Source: Saprospiraceae bacterium (lineage in GTDB: Bacteria > Bacteroidota > Bacteroidia > Chitinophagales > Saprospiraceae). From it: 64,000 nucleotides of DNA. Made by a program: the position numbers and the translations under genes. Below the pieces are notes generated by a model. The model saw only the letters and a program-made list of their open reading frames with translations. It had not been told where the DNA came from and made no database searches. Location of the stretch: the NCBI GenBank assembly GCA_016717145.1, contig JADKGD010000013.1, positions 1-64,000 of the forward strand. The letters are read 5' to 3'. This document shows positions 8,226-16,647 of the stretch, piece after piece. The stretch's first letter is position 1. Every line of letters begins with the position of its first letter.

Positions 8226-8471
8226 AACGTGAGTTCGGCGAATAAAACAATCATTTATAATGCTTTATGTTAAAGTCAGTACTAGATTTTTACCATAAAA
8301 CCCTGAAAGCACAACAGCCATTTAATGATGAACTTTTGGTGAATTTTGCTCAAATGAAAAAACAAACGCCCCCCCGCCGGGGGGGCTCTCCCCGCCCCCG
8401 CCGGGGCCCGGGGGCCGGGGCGGCCCCCCGCCGGGGCGCCGCGCTCATGACGGAATCACCGAACTCACGTT
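8226..8471. mobile_element. 246-bp inverted-repeat element with 6-bp target duplication
   Basis: The ends are near-perfect inverted repeats: AACGTGAGTTCGGCGA at 8226-8241 and its complement with one mismatch at 8456-8471. The element is flanked on both sides by AGTTAT (8220-8225 and 8472-8477), as expected for a target-site duplication. The left part has an ATG at 8267 opening 34 unremarkable codons (start MLKSVLDFYHKTLK). The right part is an almost pure G/C block. It sits directly after the folC stop codon, which lies within the right duplication. It may be a MITE, or a full insertion sequence whose middle was lost in assembly. The IS family was not recognised. Confidence 0.65.
8367..8444. 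other. Extreme G/C low-complexity block inside the inverted-repeat element
   Basis: Seventy-eight bases with only two non-G/C positions (T at 8387 and 8389), made of alternating C and G runs that fold on themselves (for example seven C, GCC, seven G at the start). Nothing similar occurs elsewhere in this AT-rich window. It does not look like coding sequence of this organism and may be a sequencing or gap-filling artefact. Confidence 0.7.
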
Positions 8472-8473
8472 AG

Positions 8474-9778
8474 TTATAGTATTTCGGCCACGACAAAAAT
8501 ACTTCCGCCAATAAATACAATATCATCAGGTTTGGCTTTTTTTCTGGCTGCAGCGTATGCTTTTCGAACACTTATGTACTTCTGTCCTTCCAAGCCAAAT
8601 GCAGCAGCATTAGTTTTCAGTTCATCTGCCGGTAAACCCCTTGGAATATTTGCTTTTGCAAAATAATAAATGGCATCTTTAGGAAATAAACCAAGCACTT
8701 TGTCCAGTTTTTTGTCATTTACAAAACCAAGTACTATGTGCAATTTTTTGTGTGACATTGCCATTATTTCGGATAGTATAATTTTAAGGCCACCTTCGTT
8801 ATGTGCACTATCGGCAATAATGGTAGGGTTATGGCTCAGGATTTGCCACCTTCCAATATAATATGTGGACTTTTTAAGTGAAGGAAAAAAGTCTTTTATT
8901 TTTTCAGCATCGATTACTATTTGTTTGGAAAGCTGGTATAAAGTATAAAGCCCTGTTATTATGTTTCTTTCCTGGAAGGGCCCAACTAAGTCCGTATTCA
9001 GCTTGTCAATCCATGTAACATTATCCACTTTGACTCTATATTGTTTTTTCCCCTGATTTATATCAACTGAATGTATTAAAGTCAAATGATCTTCTGCAAA
9101 ATTAATTTCAGCATGTAATTCTTTTGCTTTTTGAATAAATTTTTGTTTGACTTCGGCTTGCCTTTCACCAATAATTACTGGTATGTTTTTTTTGATAATT
9201 CCTGCTTTTTCATATGCAATTTCTTCAAGGGTGTCACCAAGTAGGTTCTGATGATCATAACTGATATTAGTTATAACTGACATTAATGGTCTTATGATGT
9301 TGGTGGAGTCCAGACGACCGCCAAGTCCTGTCTCTATTACTGCATAATCTGTCTTTTGATCAGCAAAATATGCAAAGGCCAGTGCCACCGTCATTTCAAA
9401 AAATGATGGTTTAATTTCTTCCAGATGTTTTCTATACGTATTGACAAAACTAATTATATACTTTTTAGGTATAAAAACGCCATTGATCTTTATGCGTTCT
9501 CTGAAATCTATGTAATGTGGAGATGTGTAAACACCAACTTTGTAACCTTGTGCCTGCAGTCCACCGGCAATGATATGTGTGGTTGTCCCTTTACCATTGG
9601 TGCCTGCGATATGTATGGTTTTAAGTCTGTTTTGAGGATTTCCGATCAAATTGCAAAGTTTTATGGTATTTGTAAGGTCTTTTTTATAGGCGGGTGATCC
9701 AATTCTTTGAAACATTGGAAGTTGGGCATACATGTACTCGAGACAAGTCGTATAATTTGTAAATTTATCATCTTTCAT
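8474..9778 (-). CDS. folC: Bifunctional folylpolyglutamate synthase/dihydrofolate synthase
   Basis: FolC adds glutamate to dihydropteroate and to folates, using ATP, in the cytosol. The Mur-ligase type ATP site is HIAGTNGKGTT (residues 56-66); other family blocks are TSPHYIDFRERI, VIETGLGGRLDSTN and the C-terminal domain segment DSAHNEGG. At 434 residues the protein is full length, and it ends with the usual strand GSIFVVAEIL. The stop codon is inside the target duplication of the adjoining inverted-repeat element, so that insertion left the reading frame whole. The ATG start is at 9778. It stands alone on the minus strand between ubiX and the AGCS transporter. Confidence 0.95.
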   Translation of the reverse strand: MKDDKFTNYTTCLEYMYAQLPMFQRIGSPAYKKDLTNTIKLCNLIGNPQNRLKTIHIAGTNGKGTTTHIIAGGLQAQGYKVGVYTSPHYIDFRERIKINGVFIPKKYIISFVNTYRKHLEEIKPSFFEMTVALAFAYFADQKTDYAVIETGLGGRLDSTNIIRPLMSVITNISYDHQNLLGDTLEEIAYEKAGIIKKNIPVIIGERQAEVKQKFIQKAKELHAEINFAEDHLTLIHSVDINQGKKQYRVKVDNVTWIDKLNTDLVGPFQERNIITGLYTLYQLSKQIVIDAEKIKDFFPSLKKSTYYIGRWQILSHNPTIIADSAHNEGGLKIILSEIMAMSHKKLHIVLGFVNDKKLDKVLGLFPKDAIYYFAKANIPRGLPADELKTNAAAFGLEGQKYISVRKAYAAARKKAKPDDIVFIGGSIFVVAEIL

Positions 9779-9907
9779 AATGAAACAAAAGTATACATTT
9801 TTTTAAACCATAGTGGATAAAATCTTTGGGTGTTTTTTGACCACTTTTTGCAACCCGCTATTGTTTTAGATTTGTCAATAAAGAATTTTTTAAATACGCT
9901 ATAAAAT

Positions 9908-9943
9908 AAAAAACGCCTGAAGTTTTATCTGCAGACGTTTTTT
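9908..9943 (-). terminator. Intrinsic terminator downstream of the AGCS symporter
   Basis: A 12-bp stem with one mismatch (9908-9919 against 9932-9943) made of A/T arms around a CG-rich tip (acgcctg against cagacgt). Read on the minus strand, it ends in a T run and lies 25 bases after the symporter stop. The symmetric A/T arms could also work in the other direction. Confidence 0.75.
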
Positions 9944-9967
9944 ATTTATTTATATTTCATTACTTGT

Positions 9968-11641
9968 TTACTTTCCTTTAATGGCTTTTTCATATCTGGC
10001 GAGTTGTGCTTTTACCACTGGAAACAAGATCAATAGTCCAATCATATTAGGAAAAACCATAGCCAGAATCATGGCATCTGAGAATCCCCAGACAGAACTC
10101 ATATTTGCAGATGCGCCAATGATGATAAAAAGTAAAAATATGACTTTGTATGTCAATTCCATTACCTTACTTTTGCCAAATAAATACATCCATGCCTGCT
10201 GGCCATAATATGACCAGGAAATCATTGTTGACACTGCAAAGAGAAATATGGCAATTGTCAATACTGTTGGGAACCAGGAAATAGACTCTTTAAAAGCTAG
10301 TGAAGTCAATGTAGCACCCTCATAGTTTTGTCCTGCTATGTTTACCACTTTAGTTCCATAAACAAAAGCTCCGTCTACGTTAAATATAATGATTACCAAT
10401 GCAGTCATCGTACAAATTATGACTGTATCAATGAATGGTTCCAGTAAGGCTACCAAACCTTCAGAAGCAGAATATTTTGTCCTCACGGCAGAGTGAGCAA
10501 TTGACGCAGAACCTGCACCGGCTTCATTTGAAAATGCAGCTCTTCTAAATCCAATAACCAAAACACCTACAAGTCCGCCTAATCCGGCTTGAGGACTAAA
10601 AGCCTGTGAAAATATCTGGCCAAATGCTGACCCAATGTGTGCGTAATTAGTACCTAATACGATAAGGCAAGCCAAGATGTAAATTACGGCCATTAACGGC
10701 ACCAATTTTTCAGTGACAGTGGCAATTCTTTTGATTCCACCAATAATGGTGATACCGACAAGAATAGCTATTCCAACACCAATCATAAACCCTGAACTAC
10801 CACCTGTCATACCAAACATGGATGCTATTTGAGCCGCCGCCTGATTGGATTGTGCCGCATTACCACCGCCAAAAGAACCTCCTATACAAAGTACTGCAAA
10901 CATGCCGGCCAGAAATTTACCCAAACGGGTATATCCTTTTTCATTCAAACCTTTTGACAGATAATACATCGGTCCACCATAGACAATGCCATTTTTATCT
11001 ATATCCCGATATTGAACACCAAGTGTACATTCTACAAATTTTAAAGTCATACCTAATAATCCGCTGACTATCATCCAAAACGTCGCTCCGGGACCACCCA
11101 GTGATATGGCAACAGTTACGCCAGCTATATTACCTAAGCCTACTGTACCTGATACGGCTGTGGCAAGTGCCTGGAAGTGGGTAACTTCTCCATGATGATG
11201 TTCATCCCTTATTGTGTCAGGATTATCACCATCAACAGTGTTAAAATTTGAAATATTAATATCAGCCGCTCCGCTTGTTTCAATTTCGTCATACTTACCT
11301 TGAACAACTTTTAAAGCCAATCCAAATTTTCTAATGCTAGGAAAACCAAAATAAAATGAAAAAAACAAGCCACCTAAACTGAGTATCAACACAATGATTG
11401 GAATTTCAGTACCAAATGCTGGAATGGAATAAAGCACAACGGCCTCAGTCATATTTGCAAATGGGGCAAAAGCAGCGTCAATCCTTTCATCCAAGCCTAT
11501 TTTCATAACTACTGGTGAAATGACTTCAGAAGTAAGTAATGGCGTTTCGGATGTTGATAATTGAGTAGTATCAGTTTGTGAAAATAAAAACGAAGCGATA
11601 AAGATAAAAGTAAAACTAAATATTGACTTTAATAAGCACAT
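9968..11641 (-). CDS. Alanine or glycine:cation symporter (AGCS family)
   Basis: A sodium- or proton-coupled amino acid symporter of the inner membrane. Family blocks include HFQALATAVSGTVGLGNIAGV, GGPGATFWMIVSG, FVECTLGVQYR, YGGPMYYLSKG and FSNEAGAGSASIAHS. About ten hydrophobic segments are present. At 557 residues it is longer than the bacterial AlsT type (about 450-500); the extra length is an N-terminal stretch starting with a signal-peptide-like segment (SIFSFTFIFIASFLFSQ) and about 60 polar residues, a form common in Bacteroidota, plus a charged loop near residue 130. It starts with ATG at 11641, with a clear terminator after the stop. Substrate preference (Ala, Gly or other) cannot be fixed. 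Confidence 0.92.
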   Translation of the reverse strand: MCLLKSIFSFTFIFIASFLFSQTDTTQLSTSETPLLTSEVISPVVMKIGLDERIDAAFAPFANMTEAVVLYSIPAFGTEIPIIVLILSLGGLFFSFYFGFPSIRKFGLALKVVQGKYDEIETSGAADINISNFNTVDGDNPDTIRDEHHHGEVTHFQALATAVSGTVGLGNIAGVTVAISLGGPGATFWMIVSGLLGMTLKFVECTLGVQYRDIDKNGIVYGGPMYYLSKGLNEKGYTRLGKFLAGMFAVLCIGGSFGGGNAAQSNQAAAQIASMFGMTGGSSGFMIGVGIAILVGITIIGGIKRIATVTEKLVPLMAVIYILACLIVLGTNYAHIGSAFGQIFSQAFSPQAGLGGLVGVLVIGFRRAAFSNEAGAGSASIAHSAVRTKYSASEGLVALLEPFIDTVIICTMTALVIIIFNVDGAFVYGTKVVNIAGQNYEGATLTSLAFKESISWFPTVLTIAIFLFAVSTMISWSYYGQQAWMYLFGKSKVMELTYKVIFLLFIIIGASANMSSVWGFSDAMILAMVFPNMIGLLILFPVVKAQLARYEKAIKGK

Positions 11642-11876
11642 GTTGTTAAGTTGTTTTGAATAAAATATGTGATTTTCGCCTTCCTGCGAGGTTCCAAAAG
11701 TATATATTATTATTCTATTAACATAGCAATTTTAATATGTAATCTTTTTTATGTTGATGTCAACATTCTTAAAACGATGGTTTTACAATTTTAACCTATT
11801 GAATTTCAGGATATTAAAACTAATAGAATTCAAGCTGTAATTATTGTTAATTCATAGGATTAGTATGGATTTAGTG

Positions 11877-12332
11877 TCACAATGATTCAAAATCAATATT
11901 CATCAAAATTTTATTTTCATTTGGTAAATAATTATTAATGCGGTTCCCTAAATTTTTTATCCATCCAAGACCATTGCCTTTATATGTCATTAATACCCAG
12001 GATTTATCAGCATCTTCTACAGAATTCAGGTCCTTTTTAAGGAACAATAGTGCGTCTTTGAGCGAAAGCTCTAAAGTCGAGACAGTCTTTAAAATACTAA
12101 AGCTCAACGCCAAACTATGGTCTGGTATAAATACGTCCCTAACCACATTACCAAGTGTAACACCGCAGTAGATGAGCCTAAGATAATTGCTCAATATGGC
12201 GGCATCTTCCCATAAATCTTCATTTATTATGTGAATGATTCCTGTTTTGTCAGTGAGAAAAGCTTTATTTTCACTTCTAACCCATCCATTAAGTACGGAG
12301 ATTTGTTTTTTGAATATTGAATTTTGGGCCAT
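11877..12332 (-). CDS. RsmF-like rRNA methyltransferase, C-terminal fragment after frameshift
   Basis: This 151-residue frame holds the C-terminal RNA-binding part of an RsmF-like enzyme: NGWVRSENKAFLTDKTGIIHII, then RLIYCGVTLGNVVRDVFIPDHSLALS, the pattern that follows the catalytic domain in this family. It overlaps the catalytic fragment (12227-13210) in another frame. The switch is explained by one missing A in the A run around 12342-12348, which would read ILQK-x-RMAQNSIFKKQ straight through. The Met at 12332 is therefore internal, not a genuine start. Joined, the protein would be about 440 residues, normal for the family. Confidence 0.8.
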   Translation of the reverse strand: MAQNSIFKKQISVLNGWVRSENKAFLTDKTGIIHIINEDLWEDAAILSNYLRLIYCGVTLGNVVRDVFIPDHSLALSFSILKTVSTLELSLKDALLFLKKDLNSVEDADKSWVLMTYKGNGLGWIKNLGNRINNYLPNENKILMNIDFESL

Positions 12333-13210
12333 CCTTGTTTTTGTAAAATGGATATAAATAGTCCTTCTCCTCTTACTAAATGCGGATATAGCTGGTAACC
12401 AACAACACCGGAATGTTCAATTTTTGTCGTTTTCCAATTGTCTTCCATTAATATGGGTACACTAACCAGATCCAGATTGCTTGTCGCCCAATGCATATTT
12501 TTAATGTTCTCTTCATCATTATAAGTACATGTTGAATAGATGATATGACCACCGGGCTTGAGTGATGGTAAGACATCTGACATAATTCTTTTTTGTCTGG
12601 CACAACAGTTTTTTACATTATCATTTGACCATTCTCCGATTGAGGCATGATCCTTTCTGAACATACCTTCACCTGAACATGGTGCGTCTATTAAAATAAT
12701 ATCAAAAAAATCAAGCAACTGACTAAAATCTTTAGGGTCGTTATTACTAATTATAATGTTGGAATATCCTTCTTTAGTGATGTTTTGCCTAAGGGTATAA
12801 GCTCTGTTTTTAACAAATTCGTTACAAACCAATAATCCCTCATTATTCATATAAGAAGCAATTAACGAACTTTTTCCGCCGGGAGCGGCACATAAATCAA
12901 GTATTTTTAAGTGATCATTTTGCGATGTTATTTGTTTTAATGCTTGCCAGATGATCATTGATGAAGCCTCTTGAACATAATATACACCGGCATGAAAAGA
13001 AGGGTCTAGCGTAAATTTAGGCCTTTCGTTCAAGTAAAAGCCAAGACTGCACCATTTGACCGCATCACTTGGTCTCTGTAGTTTGTATTTAATCGGATGA
13101 ATTCTGATTGACGTAGGTGATGGTTCGTCCAAAGATTGTAAAAATTCGGGGAACTCTGTAGCGGACAATTTTACTTTGATATTTTCAATAAAGTCTTCAG
13201 GTAATTGCAT
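12227..13210 (-). CDS. RsmF/NOL1-NOP2-Sun family 16S rRNA (cytosine-C5)-methyltransferase, catalytic part
   Basis: A SAM-dependent m5C methyltransferase acting on rRNA. The SAM-binding motif is LDLCAAPGGKSS (residues 104-115), the active-site cysteine lies in DAPCSGEGMFRK (C178) and the second conserved cysteine in YSTCTYNDEEN (C228). The N-terminal region (LPEDFIENIK... TSIRIHPIK) is the usual substrate-recognition lead-in. The frame ends after about 40 residues that do not fit the family, while the true C-terminal domain continues in the overlapping frame 11877-12332. A single-base indel near 12345 is the simplest explanation. The upstream neighbour is an SSS symporter with 24 bases between the genes. 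Confidence 0.9.
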   Translation of the reverse strand: MQLPEDFIENIKVKLSATEFPEFLQSLDEPSPTSIRIHPIKYKLQRPSDAVKWCSLGFYLNERPKFTLDPSFHAGVYYVQEASSMIIWQALKQITSQNDHLKILDLCAAPGGKSSLIASYMNNEGLLVCNEFVKNRAYTLRQNITKEGYSNIIISNNDPKDFSQLLDFFDIILIDAPCSGEGMFRKDHASIGEWSNDNVKNCCARQKRIMSDVLPSLKPGGHIIYSTCTYNDEENIKNMHWATSNLDLVSVPILMEDNWKTTKIEHSGVVGYQLYPHLVRGEGLFISILQKQGWPKIQYSKNKSPYLMDGLEVKIKLFSLTKQESFT

Positions 13211-13234
13211 TATACATTATAATTTTGTCCTTAA

Positions 13235-14920
13235 TTACGCTTTGGCTGGGGATGTTGCTAATTGTAAGAGAAATCCCAAAATTATAGTAAACATACAACC
13301 AATAACATTTAACCAGAGGTAGCCAATGATGTCTGCTTTAAATATCAGGATGACCAAACTTTCAGATATAATAGCTGCAAAAAAAACTGCATTTGCTTTT
13401 ATGAATTTAAAATAGAAAGCTATCAAAAATACCCCTAAAATGGTTCCATAAAATATGGACCCAATAATGTTTACAAATTGTATCAGATTTTCAAACAATG
13501 TACCTACACATGCAAATCCAATGGCTATTGCACCCCAGATTACTGTATAATACTTAGTCGCCATAACATAATGATCATCTGATTTATTAGGTTTAATGGA
13601 ACGTTTATAGATGTCAATAGTAGTTGTTGTGGCCAGGGCGTTGAGTTCAGAAGCGGTGGATGACATCGCTGCACTAAAAATAACCGCAAGCAATAAACCT
13701 ATGAGCCCTTTGGGTAAATATTTAAGTATAAAACTTATAAATACATAATCTTTGTCATTTGATTCTTCATGCGGCAAATCAGATTTAATCATAACCTTTA
13801 CTTCTTCCCTGATATTTTTTTCCTCTCTGAGTAATGGGGCTAAAGATCTTTTTATTGATTGCTCAGCATCGCGTTTTGAATCATTTAAAATGTATGCATT
13901 TATAATGTTATTTTTCTGCTTAAACACAGAATCAAACCTTGATTCCAGGTCTTCAATTTTTGCGGCATTTTCTTTTTTATGAAGCTTGCCATACGTACTG
14001 TTATTGAAAAAAATCGGAGGTTTGTTATACTGATAAAATACAAAAACCATCACACCTACCAAAAGAATAAAAAATTGCATAGGCACTTTCAATATCCCAT
14101 TAAATATCAGACCCCACTGACTTTCTTTTATTGATTTACCGGAAAGATAGCGCTGGACTTGTGATTGGTCAGTACCAAAATAGGATAGGGCGAGAAATAA
14201 GCCCCCAGTAATTCCGGACCAAAAGGTATATCTGCTTTCCATATTAAATGAAAAATCGAGGATATTTAACTTTTCAGAAGCACCTGCGATAAGCATAGCT
14301 TTTGAAAAAGTAATGTCAGCAGGCAAAGATTGAATAATGACATAAAATGCAAAAAACATGCCCGTCATAATAATAAACATCTGTTGTTTTTGTGTGACAT
14401 TGACAGCTTTGGTACCGCCGCTAACTGTGTAAATAATCACCAGTGCGCCTAGTATAAAATTTAAAAGATTCAGATTCCATCCAAGAATAGTCGACAATAT
14501 GATGGCTGGAGCATAAATGGTGATACCCGCGGCCAAACCTCTTTGTATCAGAAATAATCCTGCAGTAAGTGATCGGGTTTTAAGATCAAATCTTTGTTCC
14601 AAAAATTCATACGCAGTATATACCTTTAACTTATGATATATAGGTATGAAAGTAATACATATGATTACCATTGCCAGAGGTAGCCCAAAATAAAACTGAA
14701 CAAAACCCATACCGTCATGATAAGCTTGACCGGGTGTTGACATAAAGGTAATTGCGCTTGCCTGTGTAGCCATTACGGATAGGCCTACTGTCCACCATTT
14801 TGCTTCGTTGTCACCAAGTACATACGATTGCATATTTTGGGCACCTCGCGTTTTCCATGAACCATATATAACTATGAAAGCCAATGTGCCACAAAGGATG
14901 ATCCAGTCTATTGCACTCAT
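13235..14920 (-). CDS. Sodium:solute symporter (SSS family)
   Basis: An SLC5/SSS-type sodium-coupled transporter with about thirteen predicted membrane segments. Recognisable blocks are DWIILCGTLAFIVIYG at the N terminus, VGLSVMATQASAITFMSTPGQAY (sodium-site region), FLEQRFDLKTRSLTAGLF and SAAMSSTASELNALATTTTIDIY. ATG 14920 is chosen over TTG 14944, which would add only eight residues. A highly charged loop of about 60 residues (roughly 325-390), rich in Lys, Glu and Asp, interrupts the membrane core; such an insertion occurs in Bacteroidota SSS proteins. The substrate is not evident. It precedes rsmF on the same strand by 24 bases and may be cotranscribed. Confidence 0.9.
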   Translation of the reverse strand: MSAIDWIILCGTLAFIVIYGSWKTRGAQNMQSYVLGDNEAKWWTVGLSVMATQASAITFMSTPGQAYHDGMGFVQFYFGLPLAMVIICITFIPIYHKLKVYTAYEFLEQRFDLKTRSLTAGLFLIQRGLAAGITIYAPAIILSTILGWNLNLLNFILGALVIIYTVSGGTKAVNVTQKQQMFIIMTGMFFAFYVIIQSLPADITFSKAMLIAGASEKLNILDFSFNMESRYTFWSGITGGLFLALSYFGTDQSQVQRYLSGKSIKESQWGLIFNGILKVPMQFFILLVGVMVFVFYQYNKPPIFFNNSTYGKLHKKENAAKIEDLESRFDSVFKQKNNIINAYILNDSKRDAEQSIKRSLAPLLREEKNIREEVKVMIKSDLPHEESNDKDYVFISFILKYLPKGLIGLLLAVIFSAAMSSTASELNALATTTTIDIYKRSIKPNKSDDHYVMATKYYTVIWGAIAIGFACVGTLFENLIQFVNIIGSIFYGTILGVFLIAFYFKFIKANAVFFAAIISESLVILIFKADIIGYLWLNVIGCMFTIILGFLLQLATSPAKA

Positions 14921-15093
14921 AAAGTAGTTCTTGAGTATACCCAATAATGAAATATACCTTGCCCAATATGTTTTTCTTTAATATTGATACTTGACATTAC
15001 TTCCAACGATGCATAATGAAATAAAAAAATGTAATATATATCACATTTATTATCAGAACTAAAGTATACGATTTATCCCACTTTCCGGGCCTA

Positions 15094-16647
15094 TTATGGG
15101 TTGACATTTTTTCCTATTGAAATTAAGTTTGCAAAAAGTCGATACGCCCCGGAAACACCCGCAGGTAATTCTCTGAAAAAAGAAAGACCAGTGTAGATGT
15201 AATGACCTTCACCATATTTTGTTACAAGTAGGCTGCCGTCATTGGGTTTTTCACCAGGATCATTGCAGGATAGAACAGGCGTGTAATTTGTATCCCATTC
15301 ACCGGGAAAATATAATCCTCTTTCCTGAACCCATCCTTCAAAATCTTTTGGTGTAATTTTATTCGGAAAATTCAAAATGGGATGTTCCGGGTTCAGAAAA
15401 CGCATTTCTGCTTCTTCTACGGTTACCCTGTTACGAGATAATGTAATGGGGTAGGGTCCTAATTCTTTGGTGACAAGACCATTTGCTGTATTGTATTGAA
15501 CAATAAATGTACCTCCCTCAAATACATATTGCATAATGTCTTTCTGCTTGAATTTTAAACTTTCTTCGGTATTATAAGCCCGTACCCCCATAATAAGCGC
15601 ATCGTACTTCCTCAATAGTTCTGTTGTAATATCATTTGGTTTGAGCAGATCTACGTCATATCCAATTTGTCTTAAGCTTGTTGGTATTTCGTCGCCTGCT
15701 CCGGCAACATAAGCAACTCTTTTTCCTCTGGTTTCTATCGCGATTCTAACCAGTTTGGCTTCGGATAGAACTACCACAGTCTGAAATGGAATATGATCAT
15801 AATTGATATCGATGACCTCAGAGTTATACTTATTTCCCTGTGATGTAATTACTGGAGTAATTATTATTTCTTCAGGATTTTCAGGAGGTGTGACTGAAAA
15901 TATAAAGTCTTTACTTTCTCCTTTCTGAACTATTGTAAAATCAACGTTTGATGGACTTATTTTCCAACCCGCAGGAAGTGGCAATGTTAGATTACCTGTT
16001 TGTTCTTTTGACCATGTATGTACCGTAACAATTATTTCGCGACTACTTGTATTATTAAAAATATAAACAGGTTCTTTTACCTTTACGGACAATGGCGGAA
16101 GGATTTCAAGAGGTCTGTATGTTTCACCATTTTCCGGGCTATTAAATTTATATACCACATCTTTTTCGTATACTATATCAACACCATTTATCTGCAAATT
16201 GAATACCATTTTAATGCTGCGTTTAGTTTCAGGACTACCAATAATTTCCTGATTTTCAACATTGTATAAGCCAGGGCTACCTTTTTTTAATAACCAATAG
16301 GGTGCTGTAAGATTACTGCTTTCCGGTACTTTAGCTGATGTTGACCATTTAAAGCCTTCATTTTTAGCTAGTGTTAATTTTAACGTCGTATCTATTGTAA
16401 TGCCTGAACCTGTTAAAGAAATCAATTTAATGTCCGAATTCATTCTATTAATAGCTTCTACCTCAATGTTCAGCATTTCACCCTTTGTAATTTTGTGTGT
16501 ATTGGTTTTTGCTTCAATAAAAAGTCCGGCACAAGCCGCGATCAGTCCTTTTATTTCACTGGTTTTTAATTCCTTCAAAAAGGTCTTCCTATTTTTGAAT
16601 AGCAGAATAAATTTTAACCAATGCCGCAACTGATTTAGAAGGATCAT
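15094..16647 (-). CDS. PIG-L deacetylase family protein, C-terminal part after frameshift
   Basis: This frame continues the PIG-L protein encoded upstream (16589-17632). True continuity starts near NRKTFLKELKTSEIKGLIAA, so the annotated first Met at 16647 lies in shadow sequence. The segment has beta-rich stretches around residues 60-290 and a C-terminal domain resembling a glutamine-amidotransferase-like fold (RVAYVAGAGDEIPTSLRQIG, DALIMGVRAYN, GGTFIVQYNT, GEGHYIYTGLSFFRELPAG). This architecture is known in long Bacteroidota PIG-L proteins of about 820-850 residues. The frame switch sits in a five-A run (about 16600 on the plus strand), where one base too many would explain it. Function of the C-terminal half is not established. 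Confidence 0.8.
   Translation of the reverse strand: MILLNQLRHWLKFILLFKNRKTFLKELKTSEIKGLIAACAGLFIEAKTNTHKITKGEMLNIEVEAINRMNSDIKLISLTGSGITIDTTLKLTLAKNEGFKWSTSAKVPESSNLTAPYWLLKKGSPGLYNVENQEIIGSPETKRSIKMVFNLQINGVDIVYEKDVVYKFNSPENGETYRPLEILPPLSVKVKEPVYIFNNTSSREIIVTVHTWSKEQTGNLTLPLPAGWKISPSNVDFTIVQKGESKDFIFSVTPPENPEEIIITPVITSQGNKYNSEVIDINYDHIPFQTVVVLSEAKLVRIAIETRGKRVAYVAGAGDEIPTSLRQIGYDVDLLKPNDITTELLRKYDALIMGVRAYNTEESLKFKQKDIMQYVFEGGTFIVQYNTANGLVTKELGPYPITLSRNRVTVEEAEMRFLNPEHPILNFPNKITPKDFEGWVQERGLYFPGEWDTNYTPVLSCNDPGEKPNDGSLLVTKYGEGHYIYTGLSFFRELPAGVSGAYRLFANLISIGKNVNP

Noticed and set aside
8267..8473. The 68-codon frame as a gene
   Set aside because: Its second half is only the translated G/C block and the end repeat (Pro/Arg/Gly-rich); only the first 34 codons look natural, and they match no known transposase start.
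12227..12350. Programmed ribosomal frameshift in the RsmF-like gene
   Set aside because: There is no slippery heptamer with a following structure, and the same type of break occurs in many unrelated genes here, so an indel is simpler.
13235..14920. The charged insertion in the SSS symporter as a fused extra domain
   Set aside because: It is about 60 residues of low-complexity charged helix without motif, a loop extension also seen in other symporters of the phylum.
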